Shown: one piece after another, positions 36,560-48,683 of the stretch | Layout of the letters: each line of letters opens with the position of its first letter | How positions within the stretch are numbered: position 1 is the stretch's first letter | Source: Mucidula mucida | Lineage: Eukaryota > Basidiomycota > Agaricomycetes > Agaricales > Physalacriaceae | Assembly: GCA_015501055.1 (NCBI GenBank) | Contig: JADNYV010000011.1 | Span: 186,001 to 250,000 of the forward strand | Length of the DNA: 64,000 bases | Direction of reading: 5' to 3' | Program-made: the position numbers and the translations under genes | The notes under the pieces: model-generated | Told to the model about the DNA's origin: nothing | Database searches by the model: none | The model's input: the letters and a program-made list of their open reading frames with translations, nothing else

Positions 36560-37087
36560 AAAACTCCCTTTCCTTCGAATACTTTTCCTCAATTTCTGGA
36601 ACACTAGTATCGCCGTCCTGTGGACTCTGTTGTACACTTCTTCTGCTTCTTCGATTTGGATTTGTATTGACTGTCATGCACCTTACTCTCCCTCACTGTT
36701 GTAATGCCCAAAATGCTCTTCTTTCGCTTTGCTGTATGACGTACTCGATTCTACCACTTGCTCAACGGATACAGTATCCAACAAATTTACTCTGCTTTCC
36801 CAGTTTAAGAAGACTAACACATTATCCTGAAGGTTCATCCGAACTCGAACGCTCTGTCTCGCGTGCTTGTTTATGATACTGCTCTTGAGCGTATTCTGTG
36901 TTTACAGATACTAGACTGCTCACGAGGAAGTACTACCATTCACCATCTTCAAGTAGACACGGAGCTTGCAGCAAAACCCGTAGAAACGTATACAAATACA
37001 CTCTACTATAGCCGGCACAGGCGGCACTTTCCAAGTACAGTGGATACCGCTAACCCAAAACCCTTTGTGTTTGATACAATCATGATA
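36560..37087. other. Convergent intergenic region
   Basis: About 530 bases between two converging genes; low GC with T-rich stretches consistent with two 3' UTRs. No gene is recognised. Confidence 0.45.
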
Positions 37088-39526
37088 CTATGTGGTCCGC
37101 TTCTGTTTCTCGTACGCTTCCATAACTTTCTGCCTAACCTTCGTCTTCGGTGCCCTCCTCGACGTCCACAACCTCACTTGCTCGTATCCCTGCTCCAACA
37201 AAAGCTCGATGCCTTCCACAACCGCCCACGGAATACCCTTATCCCTTTTGTCCTGCGCCAGCGCCAGCAGCTTCGTTATCCGGCGCTCATACGCCAGCTC
37301 GATCGCCACCCCGCCCGAACCACTGAAATGCTCTTCTCGCAACCCGACATCGATGAGATCCTCCTTACTCGTCGCAGTCGCCGGAATGGTCGAGACGATC
37401 ATGGACGGCTCTGCTGTGATAGGGAGCGGCACTTCCAGCTTGTCCAGCACGGTAATCGTCAGCAGCGGATCGAGCTTGCTGAACTCGTCCGCGAGAAGCT
37501 CCGCTCGTTTCCTTGTGCGGTTGTACAAGAAGATGTTGATGACGCCAATTTGATGCAGAGCATACAGGGCGGCTCGAGATGTCCCCCCGGCGCCGAGTAC
37601 GAGGGCGGTCGTGCTAGATGTCACCACATTCGCTGGTGTCAGCGAGCGGAGCAGGCACGTCTTGATGGCGCGCCAGTCGGTATTTTCGCCGCTTAGCATC
37701 CCGGGTCCCGTTGGTATGATGGTGTTGACCGCACCGATGATTCTCGCATGTCGAGAAATATGCTGGAGGTAAGGCATAATATCGACTTTGAACGGGATGG
37801 TGACGCTAGCGCCGCCAAACGTAGACGATGCCATAACCTCGGTCAATCCGTCGATCGTATCAGTCTCTTTGAGTTCGTAGGTGTGCGGTAAACCAAGAGT
37901 AGAAAACGCGGTGTTGTGTATCGCGGGTGACATTGAGTGTGCGATAGGGCGACCAAATAGGAAGAACTTTTTGGCAGGCAGTAGGCCGGTTAAGTAGAGG
38001 ATAGATTGGGCTTCAGTGAATGATACTTGGCCTGGCGCTGCAGCACGAGGAAGAAGAGGATGGGAGAGCGGGGAGAGTATAGGGTTGAGGACGCGCGATA
38101 TTTTTCCCTGCATACGAGGGATCAGACATGGTTTAATTGAAAATGAAAGCAGTCACCTCAGGACCCATATTTATAGCTAACAGAGGTACCGAATTTGGGC
38201 CCAGCGTTCCGACAAACTGACGTAGACTCATGTTGTCCTCGAATGTTTTGGCTGTACTTGCGAGTTCAATGATTTCTGCGCCTCGTTTGACCATCCTGTC
38301 GTAAAGTTGTCGGGTCTGTAGACTGGTCCACACTAATGAGCCTTTCCAGTCCTGGTACGACACGAGCACAGTGGCGTTGCCTTTATGGTCCATTAGATCG
38401 TTAAATATGGCATCAGGGAGCGTCATCTCCAAGTCAATGTATTCGACGCCCAGCGTCAGCGCGTGGTAGAGAATGTCTCGTCGACCTGGCCCTTCGTCTG
38501 GGTATTTTCCACCTTGCGATACGGTTCGAAGGGTGAATAGTATGGGGAGCTTGGAATGTCGGCGGAGGGTGGCTATTTGGTATGCGATGAAGGTCGGGTC
38601 TTGCGAAAGTAATAGATCTGCCCGCACCTCCCAAAGATCAATCCCGAGGGAAATGTACTCCAAGTCGGCGATCGCATTGCGGATGTCGTCGTAAGTGAGA
38701 GCAAGAAAGTAAGAGCGAGCACCTCGCGGATGCAAGACGACCTTGTTACAATCGACTCCGTGAATGAATCTAAGCAAACGGAAGAATTCTTCTTCGACGG
38801 CTTTGAAGGCAAACGTGCGATCCCCTTCTTCTTCCGGTGGAACGGGAACAGTCATGGACACGAATTCGAAAGAGCAACACTCGCGAAAGTATTTCTCCCT
38901 CCGAGTCCATGCTTCGCGTGCAGTCTCGTGGAGGAAGGGCGGAAAGCGACGATTGGGTTGTCGTAGGAACTCCAACACGGCATCTTTCTCGCGCAATACG
39001 TGGATAACGGGTCCATTTTGTCTGAACCGTTTGAGCAGGTTCCGGTTGGCCTCAAGCTCAACCACGCCGCCTCCCGTAGCGATGACCTTTCCCACATGGC
39101 GCACACGAAGTATATCGGTCACGATCTGCGACTCGGCTTTTCGAAACTCTTCCCAGCCATGCTTCGCGATAAAATCCGAAATGGACATTCTCTGCTGCTT
39201 CTCCAAAATTTGGTCAGTGTCCAACAGTTCCCATCCAAGCGCTTTGGCCGCAAGGGTGCCAAGGGTCGTCTTGCCCACTGCAAAAATGTCAGTCTTTGAA
39301 GAAAAGAATTGGGTGTACCGACGCGCCTCCTCTCATTCCGATCAGGACTATACTTGCCCGCCTCGAGTAATTCTGGGATGTGGTTGTCGGTGATGACGCC
39401 CGCGATGGTGCAACCGACAGCATGGACGACGGCAAAGAGGTCTGTGGGGAAATAGCCTTAGGGATGGAGCGGATGCGGGGTAAAGCAGCGCACCTTGGGT
39501 GCATGGATTAAATCACGGACATTCAT
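37088..39526 (-). CDS. Shikimate kinase / dehydroquinase / shikimate dehydrogenase tri-domain protein (quinate-repressor-like, AROM paralogue)
   Basis: Homologous to the last three domains of pentafunctional AROM, without the dehydroquinate synthase and EPSP synthase domains. This is the architecture of the ascomycete quinate repressor QutR/QA-1S. Exons 39526-39494, 39441-39327, 39277-38157 and 38107-37088 give 762 aa. Domain 1 has the P-loop IGMRGVGKTT (joined across intron 2), LDTD, FRKAES and ATGGGVVE. Domain 2 keeps EVRADLLL and FTLRTVSQGG, but the catalytic His position reads VSYQDW and the Schiff-base Lys position reads GAEIIELAST, so both catalytic residues are replaced. Domain 3 has RPIAHSMSPAIHN, SVTIPFK and ENTDW, and looks intact. 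Intron 2 needs a GC donor. A catalytic role is doubtful; regulation is inferred. Confidence 0.8.
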
Positions 39527-40003
39527 TTTAGCGGAAAGGAGTTATTCCGCCTCAATAAACCGAGCTAGTAGTCTGGAAGGCCGTCGATGTCAGCGAAGCA
39601 TTACTTGGAGAGGTATTCGCCGAGTTCAACAGGTTGCTACTCAGTTAAAGACATTTTGGTGGCTTGACTAACACTTTGATGTTGTCCCTAGATCACCGGA
39701 TGCATCTCGGGCCGATGGACCGAAGCCTGCCCTTGTGTGGCGTCGCGGTATGTGAGAATGTGCAGGGACTTAAGGTATATCGAATGATGAGAGCTAAGCG
39801 CGACTACGTGGAAGTTGATCGTCGTTCAACATGTGCCACAATGTTAAAGTCTCGGTCTTGTTAAGTAGTCCATGCTCAGGATCTCGAGCTAGTGCCGCCA
39901 AAAGAGATCTAGAAACACACAGTGATACCAGGCTTAAGTTTCTGTGTTCTGCATACTCCTTGGTATCCATGATCATTGCCAAATGATTTGCATTGAATCC
40001 ACC
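39527..40003. other. Intergenic region
   Basis: Between the tri-domain gene start and the 3' end of the NmrA-like gene, both on the minus strand. No exon or element is recognised. Confidence 0.4.
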
Positions 40004-41341
40004 TTACTTCTTCTTGTTTACAGTCTCCAGGGTATATGCCTCAACTTCCTTCAAGAACTCTGCTTCCCCTTTCACAGGTGCCCAGCCCAGTCGTCTTGCT
40101 CGAGTACTGACGCAGCGGGTATTGCCGCCGATGACGTGCATAACGAATTCCTATAATCTCTGCTCAACTTCGGCGAGACGGTACAGCGCTTCATATACTC
40201 ACCGGGTAGCCAAAATCGGTAAACTCTTTCACTGTAATTGGGCGCGTCTTTGAAGCCGCTTTCCCAGTCATTGCACGCGCAGCGGTTAACGAAACCTCGC
40301 GAAGTTGAACAGACCCATTTTCTACGAAAAAATACCCTTCTGCACCGTGCGGGACTCGTTCCCATTCCGACGAAAGAAGCTTGGTGACCAGGATTACGAG
40401 AAATTCAACGACTATATTCGGTTCAGTTTGGGTTGAGGAGGGCAACAAGATACTAACGTTCGTAAAGCTCTACAATCGCCCAGCGATTGAGGCCTTCTCC
40501 GATTATGACAGGTTCGCCGAGCTTAATCACATTCTGAGGCATACCGTTGGACAAGTGTTGTTTGCCGTCGGGGTCTTGGATTCCTGCATCGACCAGTGCT
40601 CCGCGAGGACGAGCGAAGATCGCGCCAGGAAGGACGAGGTAGGAATAAATCACGCCTGGATTGTTGTGAATGAGATGGTTCGTCCACTCGTGCTATACGT
40701 ACCATCTACATCTGCTTTGAGGAATTCTAGATCGACGTTACGATGGTTGCGATTGATCTCAAGCGACGCCATCTCTTCAACATTCGCATCGTCCCATACT
40801 TTGTTGGGGATATCGCGGCCTAGGGCATCATCCATGAGTACACCAGTGCCGGACTGGGATACTATATGTTAAGCATCGTCGTAGAGTGATAGTGAAACAA
40901 ACGTACAACGTGAATTACACGGGTCTTCTTCTCCGATTTCCTCAGAGCTGCTGCGATGTTCTGAGCTCCAACAATATCGTCGCAGTTATACTACGAGGTT
41001 ACGCAAGTCAGTACGTCGTCAGAGATACTCAATTGAGAGTACACTTACAGAGTCGATTAGCAGATCAGTGTCCTTGAGCAGATCGACCAAAAGAGCAGCA
41101 TCAGTGGTCGGTGAACCTTCCACCACCTTGAGACCAAGATTCAACTTCCGAAGCTTTTCCGCTTTATCGGCGCTGCGGACAAGTACTGTAATTGATACAT
41201 TTGGGAGTTCGAGAAGGCGGAGGAGTAGTGTTCCAGCAATATAACCTATTGATTGGAACGTATCAGCAGTATAAATGGTACCTAATCGCAAAGAGATGAC
41301 ATACCGGTTGCACCAAAGATGAGAATGGTGGTCTGTGGCAT
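40004..41341 (-). CDS. NmrA-like / atypical SDR NAD(P)-binding protein
   Basis: An NAD(P)-binding protein of the NmrA/isoflavone-reductase-like type. It could be a redox sensor or reductase. The first exon encodes MPQTTILIFGATG and joins across an intron to YIAGTLLLRLLELP, giving the Rossmann GATGYIAG motif. Next come VLVRSADKAEKLRKL and DTDLLIDSV, then VIHVSQSGTGVLMD. The C-terminal half (IYSYLVLPGAIFARPRGALV, EGYFFVENGSV, ITVKEFTDFGYP) contains the substrate domain. The last exon ends VEAYTLETVNKKK. No catalytic YxxxK is evident, in line with NmrA-type members. Confidence 0.78.
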
Positions 41342-42134
41342 GGTATATAGTAGAGATGAAAAGTTAGGTGCGATAATGTAACACTCTTCAGCCTTTAAAC
41401 GCGAAAAAAATCCGCTTATAAACGAAATCCCGATTTCCGGTGGCAACAGTTTAGTAATAGGACCGGCTGACTCATGATGTGTTGCCTGCTGAGCAGCGTA
41501 AGAGCGCCAGAGGGGATTTGCAGTTTCTCTCTAGGGGGGCGCGCATGTTGATACAGTGAACGACGTAGCTGCTTGAGGTATGCGTCGGCGATACCGATGT
41601 CCCGCCCGGTCATCATCACCTGTATCTTACGTTACGTTGATCGGTGCGCTCAATTGAACTCACCTGGAACTCACACGCCCAACTTCGAACTGCCAACATG
41701 TCAAACCATTAAACATGCCGTTTCCGTGCGCTTCATTGAAGGTTTGTGCCTTGATCATCCGACTGTGAGCCTTGTGTCACCTAAGCAATCATTCCTTGTT
41801 GCTCCCTTTCGTCAAAGAAGCTGTCGCTATTCAGAGGCACTGACAGCGATGCAACAGACATTATTTTGAACCTCATCAAGGTCAATCGCTCCGCGTTACT
41901 TTCCTTCCTTCGTCCCGGTTGAGTGCAGGATTTAGAACTGATTTCTTGATTTCTTGCTCGTCCGAACTGGTCCCTCACGATGCTCAGATTGCAGCTTTTG
42001 GAAGAGGCAAATTAGTCTCTTGATCCACTCACATGTCACTAACCTGCCAAAGATTCTCCGAACATTCTATGCTTTCTATTCATATCGCGGTTCAACTTCG
42101 CCTGCATAGTTGGCGCGCCCGGACCGCGCCACAC
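41342..42134. other. Divergent intergenic region
   Basis: About 790 bases between the NmrA-like gene (-) and the AA9 gene (+), holding both promoters. No coding exon is recognised. Confidence 0.4.
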
Positions 42135-42141
42135 TATAAAT
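42135..42141 (+). promoter_or_regulatory. TATA box of the AA9 gene
   Basis: TATAAAT lies 44 bases upstream of the AA9 start codon; typical placement for strongly induced secreted enzymes. Confidence 0.55.
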
Positions 42142-42184
42142 CACATTTGAGGGTACGTATTTTTTCAGTCAGTCCAGAAGTATA

Positions 42185-43556
42185 ATGCTTACAGCTCTCC
42201 TTGCTCTTCTTCCAGCTCTTCAGCTTGTCGCCGGTCATGGCTATGTGCAAGAGATCACTCTTGGGTCGACCAAGTATACTGGTTACTTGCCATACAGTGA
42301 CCCGTACGTTTCTTTCATACGATGCTTTCTGATTTCACGTATTGACGGACTACGTAGGTATTACAATCCGGTTCCAGAGCGAATTGTTCGCCAGATCCCA
42401 GGAAATGGTAGGTCTGCAATATTTTGATTGATCTTATTCTGAGTTGGATGCGAAGGTCCTGTCACCGACGTATCGCTGATCGAGTATGCCGCGCTCTCAC
42501 GCTCCCCCTACTTGAAACACCTTCTAATTGGTGACCCAACAGTGTCCAGTGTAATGGTTGGACCGAAGGCGATTATTATACTGCCCCTGCTCCCATCTAC
42601 GGGACCGTCGCTGCCGGTTCTCAGGTTCAGCTGAACTGGACGACTTGGCCCGACAGCCACAAGGGACCGATGATCACTTACATGGCGCGTGCGCCCTCTG
42701 ACATTACGCAATGGAGTCCTGGAACATCGTAAGTCCTTTTCATTCCTCCGTTTCCTCGCATACTGAAACATCGCATAGCGCTGTTTGGTTCAAGGTCGCA
42801 GAAAGTGGAAAGAACTCTGCCGGCCTGTGGGCCGCTACTGATCTCTTGACGGCTTCGAACAGTATCTACACGTTTACGATCCCTTCGACGTTGAAGGCGG
42901 GACAGTACATCATCCGGCACGAAATGTAAGTCTTCTCTTCTAACAAAGGGTAGTAGTTGACCTTTTCGCGGCGACATAGAATTGCATTGCATTCGGGTAA
43001 GCACTGATACGACCGGATTCTAGAGACTGATTGAAGAAAATTCATTTCATAGCCTACGAGTATCCTGGTAAGATTTTCGTGGCATCGAAGAATGCGAGTT
43101 GATTCATCTGTCTTCCAGGTGCTCAGTTTTATCCGAGCTGTATTCAAGTGGAGGTGACTGGTTCAGGGTCTGCGCTCCCGACCTCATTTGTTTCCTTCCC
43201 TGGTGAACTAATTCGGTCATCTATGAATCGTACTGACGCCCGGCATAGGTGCCTACACGGCTTCCACTCCAGGTAAGACTCCACCAACAAACGTTTCGTA
43301 TTTTTTTGAATGCATGCTGCTAGGAATTGTCTACGACGTCTATACGAGTACGTTGCGAGCAGCTTTGTCTGCTTACAGAGGCACTGACTTGCTAATTCAT
43401 CTTAGACACCAGCGTAAGTGTTTCTACCCTCTGTGCTGCAAGGCACTTCATTCAATTGGTTTATGTAGGCGTATCCTATCCCTGGTCCATCGGTGTGAGT
43501 AGCTTGCCCATCATTGACACGCAGACCGCTAAAATGATCACAGCTGGACAGGTTGA
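42185..43556 (+). CDS. Lytic polysaccharide monooxygenase, family AA9
   Basis: A copper enzyme that oxidatively cleaves cellulose or hemicellulose outside the cell. The gene is cut by many short introns. The signal peptide MLTALLALLPALQLVAG leaves His1 at the mature N-terminus (HGYVQEI), the first half of the histidine brace. The second copper His is in WPDSHKGPMITYMA. The axial Tyr region is GAQFYPSCIQVEV, with the preceding conserved His in RHEIIALHSA. Disulfide cysteines are present (DVQCNGW and SCIQ). The frame ends IPGPSVWTG after a final intron, so there is no linker and no CBM1 domain. This is a single-domain AA9. Confidence 0.92.
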
Positions 43557-44323
43557 GCGGCGGCGAAAAGGATAAAGTCAATGTTTTGTTCTTGAATTCT
43601 ACGATACGGAAATTGCAACGTTGTTTCACACAAACGTCAAGGCTTCGCGTCAGCTCACATGATCGCGTTTGGCAATGGTAATTCTTCAAGTTTCTATGAA
43701 TCGTCCTTCAATCTCTCCAGCCTTCAATACGACAAGGTTGCATTTGATGACGGTACCGCGCTCTCAGCTTCGAACTTGTTCGATTGCCAGAGCTGTTTCC
43801 ATGCATGGTCACTTTCGACGATACCTGGTGCCTGATTGATTGCGTCAAGTACTTTGATATGCATGGCGGGAGGCGATAATGCGTGAGTGATGTTGATTAA
43901 CGACGCCGAGGATCAGGGATCTCTCAACGTTAAAGCCAAAGGTTGAATTTAACAACGAGCCTCCCTGGTTGCTTCCACGGAAGGTATTCTGTCGTGATGA
44001 AGTAAGGACGTCGCAGAAATAAGTCCCAATCTTAGATTACAGTAGCACCACATCAACACTGCTATGATGGTAGCTATAAGGCCGTACCATGCATGGTTGG
44101 TCCTCCCACCATGCATGGCGCAAGCACTTCCAAACAGCCCCTATCCTGGGGGGTCAAACGATATTGAATGAAACTCATACATACTTGCCATATACGTCAA
44201 CTTCAAGACGCCGTCCTGCCAAATATTTGGCTGCGAATTGGAGCTTGTCCTCTTACCATCTCAACGATGCATGCCTGAGATATCTGTACACCCTTCGGTC
44301 GCTTCTCGGTTTTCGCTTGGCGC
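43557..44323. other. Intergenic region with a CCATGCATGG inverted repeat
   Basis: No gene is recognised in about 770 bases upstream of the RdRP. The palindrome CCATGCATGG occurs twice, at 44087-44096 and 44108-44117, and could be a regulator-binding site. Confidence 0.4.
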
Positions 44324-47300
44324 ATGGTCGATAGGCGATTCAGTGCTGATGCCTTCGAGCTGGAGATGGAGGCGCGTTATTGCAGCCGTGTACATTGCAA
44401 ATCAGCTCATTTTTTCTGCTTAGGGCGGCGCTTCGGACGACGAGGAAGCCAATGTGGAACCGGAGATGCAAGAGCCGGAAGGCCCAGAAAGCCAAGTACG
44501 TCGGGAGACAATCTTTTTGTCATTTGTGGACTCATTATACGCGTCCTAGTCGACCCAGTATGGTTCTGAGGGCGACATGGATCTTTTCGCCGCTTACGCG
44601 AAGCAACAGGACGAGATGGAGGAAATGGACGCGTCCGAGTCCTCAAATCCCACCGCGAACGCGACCACGGCGGAGAATCTCCCCGTTATGTCCACCCAAG
44701 CGAGTTTCAAGTTGTCAATCGTCACCCGCTCCCTTCACTCATTGTCATATCTAGGACCTCTTTGCTCAATTCGACAACGATCCTGTAGTATTCCCGCCAA
44801 GTACGTCTTCCCAAAATTATCTTTATATACTATTCACGCATTCCACAGCGCAACCGGCCAACAATGATCCACCCCCGACCACAAGTAATCTCGGGAAAAG
44901 AAAAAGTAACGAGACAGATTTCTCGTCAACCTCAACCGTCGTGGAAAAGGAGGCTAAGAAACCCAAAACGGATGCCTGTAGTTCCGAATCCTCCGTGATA
45001 CAGGCCGTTAACTCGAAGGAGTCACGCACCGTAAATTGCAACGCTGCACTTCCCGAACCTTACATAGTGGTATGCATTCTTGATTTCGCACAGACACCTC
45101 ATACTCACGGTCCAAGGCTCACGATCGCGACGTAATCAGCAAGTTCCAATCGGGCAAGCGCATTTGTCTCGGGGTGCAATTGGAACTGGCAAGATTGATC
45201 TCCACTGGAAAGTTAACCACGGCATCTGTGAAGGAAAATAGGCAACTGCTTGACGACATGATGGGGAAGAGCAACTCCGACGCTGCACCTACAACCGAAA
45301 TGGTGTTCTGCAATACTTCCACGCCGCATAATTCTGCGCGTGTAGGTCCTTCATAATCGCTTGCGAATTTCTTACTGAATGAATCAACTACAGTCACCAT
45401 GGGCCGAACTTGACGAGGAGTGTCAGGCCTTGGAGAAGAACCCATTGGCCGGTATGGGTCATACCAGTGACTGGTTTGGGGGATCTGTCACCCTTCGCGC
45501 CGTTTATGATAGTAAGACGAAGAAGCTCGTACTCAAAATGCCCACGTTAGATACTTCATCTGCTTTAAAGCGTCGCTTCGGTTCCTGGAACTTCCTACGT
45601 GTAAAGACCGAAGACAACTCCAAGGAGACTCTCGAGTTCTTTCTTCGACCAGTGGTTATTTTGGGCATGGTCTTCCGAGCCCTACATGCCTCACAGGACC
45701 AAGGCTCGTCTCACGTTACGATGGTTTGCGTCGATGAGGCGTATACGGCTGGAAAGATCAAGAAGACGCTCGTCCGTAAGGGCGTCGCATATCAGCTGTG
45801 GGACTTCATCAACTTTCTTAATGATTTAGAAGTCAACAAGCGACAAGTGAGTCATTTACTGTCATCATATCTTCAGCATCTTAATTGTAATCGCTAGTTC
45901 ATTGGAAAGTACGCTGCTCGTTTTGCTCTGTACTTGTCGGCATCAACACCCGGGCCGCTTCTCGAGCAAGACGCTATCCATGAGCAGGAAGATCATTGTA
46001 GGCGTAGTGGTATCTATGTCCGGCTTACTTGATCTCACAGCCTCTTCTTGAATACAGATTCTGAGCCAAACGAGAATGGTGAAAGGTCGAACATGACCGA
46101 CGGCTGCGGAATTTCGACTTGGTCATTACACGAACAGTTCCTGAAACGGAGCAAGGTTCAAGCTACGGCAATCCAGTTTCGCTTGCGAGGAGGAAAGGTG
46201 CGTTCTCAGGATTAATGTACTGTATACCGCTTGACCGCCACTTAGGGTATGACGCTGTGTGTCCACGACAAGGAGTGGTTGGGAAAGACGGATTCGAAAG
46301 AACCTCTTGAGGACGAACCTCCCTCTCCTGAACTCTGGCTGAGGGACTCTCAGATCAAAATAAAATTTCCATCAGGCCGCCTTCTGGACCCTTTACACCT
46401 TACTCTGGCCGTTCTGAACTACTCGCAAATGCGAGTTTCGGTGCAACTTTCTCCAGAGGTCATTATCAATCTTGAAAGTAACAAGGTCCCGGCTACGTAC
46501 TTCGAGTCGTTGGCGAGGGCTTGTGTTCGGCAGATTGTCGCAAACTTCACGACGATAGATACTGACCTGGGACTCTTCCGGATATGGGACGCTGTGAACA
46601 ATGCTGAAGGCATCACAACGATGAGGGATATTCGCGCCACCGGTATCATGCAACGGAAGTGGAATCAAAAGGATGACGAAGAAAACGATGGTGGGATGTA
46701 CCCACCAGATCCTTCATCTGGTTACCCGTCGTCGCTCGGGGAGGTTGTGATGGAATTGCTAGATTCTGGGTTCTCTCCCATGGACTGCGTCTTCCTGCGA
46801 GAAAAGATTCGGCTTGTGGCGAAAGCACAACTTAATCGCAAAAAGGTTGACTATCATTTTGAAGTTGAGAAAAGCTGCGCGGCGTACGTTGTATCGGGTA
46901 TGTCTCATTGTCACTATTTGTGCAAGCGCTGAGGATGAGCGATGATGTTAGATCCGTTTGGCGTTCTGGGACCCAACGAAATACAGATAAAGGCATCGGG
47001 GCCCAAATTTCTCAGAGACACGGGATATTACGCTCACGAGATCATTGGTGATGTTGTAGTAAGTGCTCCTTCATGTCAACCATTCATCGACTTAATGTTC
47101 CCTTCTAGATGACGCGAAATCCGTGTAAGATTCCAACGGATGCGCGGAAAGTGGGTTTCTTATAAATCCGGTGTCACTTCTCTTACAGCCATGAAGTTCA
47201 AAGCAACGACTCATCCTAAGCTTGCTACGATGACGGATGTTATCGTCTGTTCCATCCAAGGAAAGATCCGACTCTTAGACATGCTCGGTGGTGGTATGTC

Positions 47301-48461
47301 TTGCCCTATTGATATCGAATTCTTGCTTAACCTCTTTCTAGGTGACTACGATGGAGATCGCGCCATTGTCTTTTGGGATCACAATATCGTTAACTCGTTT
47401 CAAGACGCAGATCTCAAGTATATGACGCCTCCTCCAGGATTCGAAGACATGTTTGAAAAAGACACAACCTCAGTGGCAGATTTTTTAGCCAGCGTCGAAT
47501 CGCTGTCCACCGAGCTGAAGACGGTTGAATTGCAGAAACATCTCGTCGGCGAGTTGGAGTCTATATCGAATGTCGGAAGGATCTCTGTTCAGCACGACCA
47601 CTGTATCTACGTGACCGGCAGCTACGCCCACCCGGATTCTGTCATGGTGGGCCATATGTAAAGAGTCTTTCTGTCTATGATATGGTCAGCTCACATGAGA
47701 GCAGGTTTGCGAGGGTCATGGATGCTAAGAAGTCGGGAGAGCGCTTTAAAGGGAATCTCAAGTTCCAAGATCCCGATTGTGAACATCCTCAGAAGCCGGC
47801 TTGGAACAAGAAGGAAAAGAAAGGTGCCGCCCGCCCGACCACCGATATTCCTCTTCCTAACGCAAGCAATCGTGCTGCGTCGAAGCGAAAAGGACCGCCC
47901 TTCATCATGGATCGTATTGTGAAGGTCATGCAGGTCGAATATGAAGCGGGCATGAAGAGACTAGACAAGGTTCTTCCCAAGGGAGGCAAATGTACAGGGA
48001 ACGAGACGAAACAAGAGACTGGCGAAAAAGCAAACAAACGAAAAAAAGGCAGACTCTTCGATCCAGCCCTCATGGCGCCATGGGCAGACATACGTGATAA
48101 CCCCATATATGCCAACGACAGAGCCCTCATATTTGCGCATGTGCAGAAACTCCATGCACAATGGTTAGCCTGTAATATCAAGCACGCCACCTATGAGCAG
48201 GACGTTCTAGCCTGCTCTCGGAGGTTCCGTGAATTCGATGGCTTCCTCAAAGTCGTCACACCGGGCTCCCATTTGAACAGAATACTGGCGTCTTGCGCGT
48301 ACAGCTGTTTCAGTGAGCATTCCGAGGCGTTTGCATTCCGGGTTGCATGGAAGGAACTGACTGCCATTAAGGCTGAGGTAGGCGAGTACAAGGTGTGCAG
48401 TCGGAGATTCTATGACCGGTTCAAGTTGAACGGCAAATTTCTCAAAAAGTATGATATCTAA
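44324..48461 (+). CDS. RNA-dependent RNA polymerase (RNA silencing type, QDE-1-like)
   Basis: Makes double-stranded RNA from aberrant single-stranded transcripts for Dicer in quelling-type silencing. Many exons join to roughly 1,150 aa. The N-terminal part is acidic and disordered (GASDDEEANVEPEMQEPE) with an NLS-like KRK. The conserved core includes GSVTLRAVYDSKTKKLVLKM, VQATAIQFRLRGGKGM, FPSGRLLDPLHLTLAVLNYS, MTRNPCKIPTDARKV and the catalytic LDMLGGGDYDGDRA (DxDGD loop near 47344, split by an intron). A C-terminal region follows (HMFARVMDAKKSGERF). One intron (44700-44754) needs a GC donor (CAA|GCGAGT). The 5' end is uncertain: the first exon and its short intron are a best guess. Confidence 0.85.
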
Positions 48462-48683
48462 TTCGCTTATTGCTTTATGTATATTTTGGATTTATACCCT
48501 ACTCGCAGCTTATGGTGCTCGGCTACGAGTCAAAGCCATGATAAAGTATGCCCTCAATCAGCCTTGTGATTAATTCAAAACGACTAATCGAGTTGTAGAA
48601 CTTGAAGAGATACAGCGAAGGTTTGGCCTTCATATCGATCTGAGCACGCCAACAATGATACCAGCACTGGCGCTTGACTGTTT

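Noticed and set aside
36863..37696. A 277-codon plus-strand open frame
   Set aside because: It is antisense to the well-supported shikimate dehydrogenase domain and shows no domain features.
38764..39393. A 209-codon plus-strand open frame
   Set aside because: It is a shadow of the kinase/dehydroquinase exon on the other strand.
39327..39441. Alternative reading frame in exon 2 of the tri-domain gene (reads DLFAVVHAVGCTIAG...)
   Set aside because: It looks protein-like, but the other frame gives the shikimate kinase strand SIVLIGMRG directly before the P-loop and is phase-consistent with exon 1.
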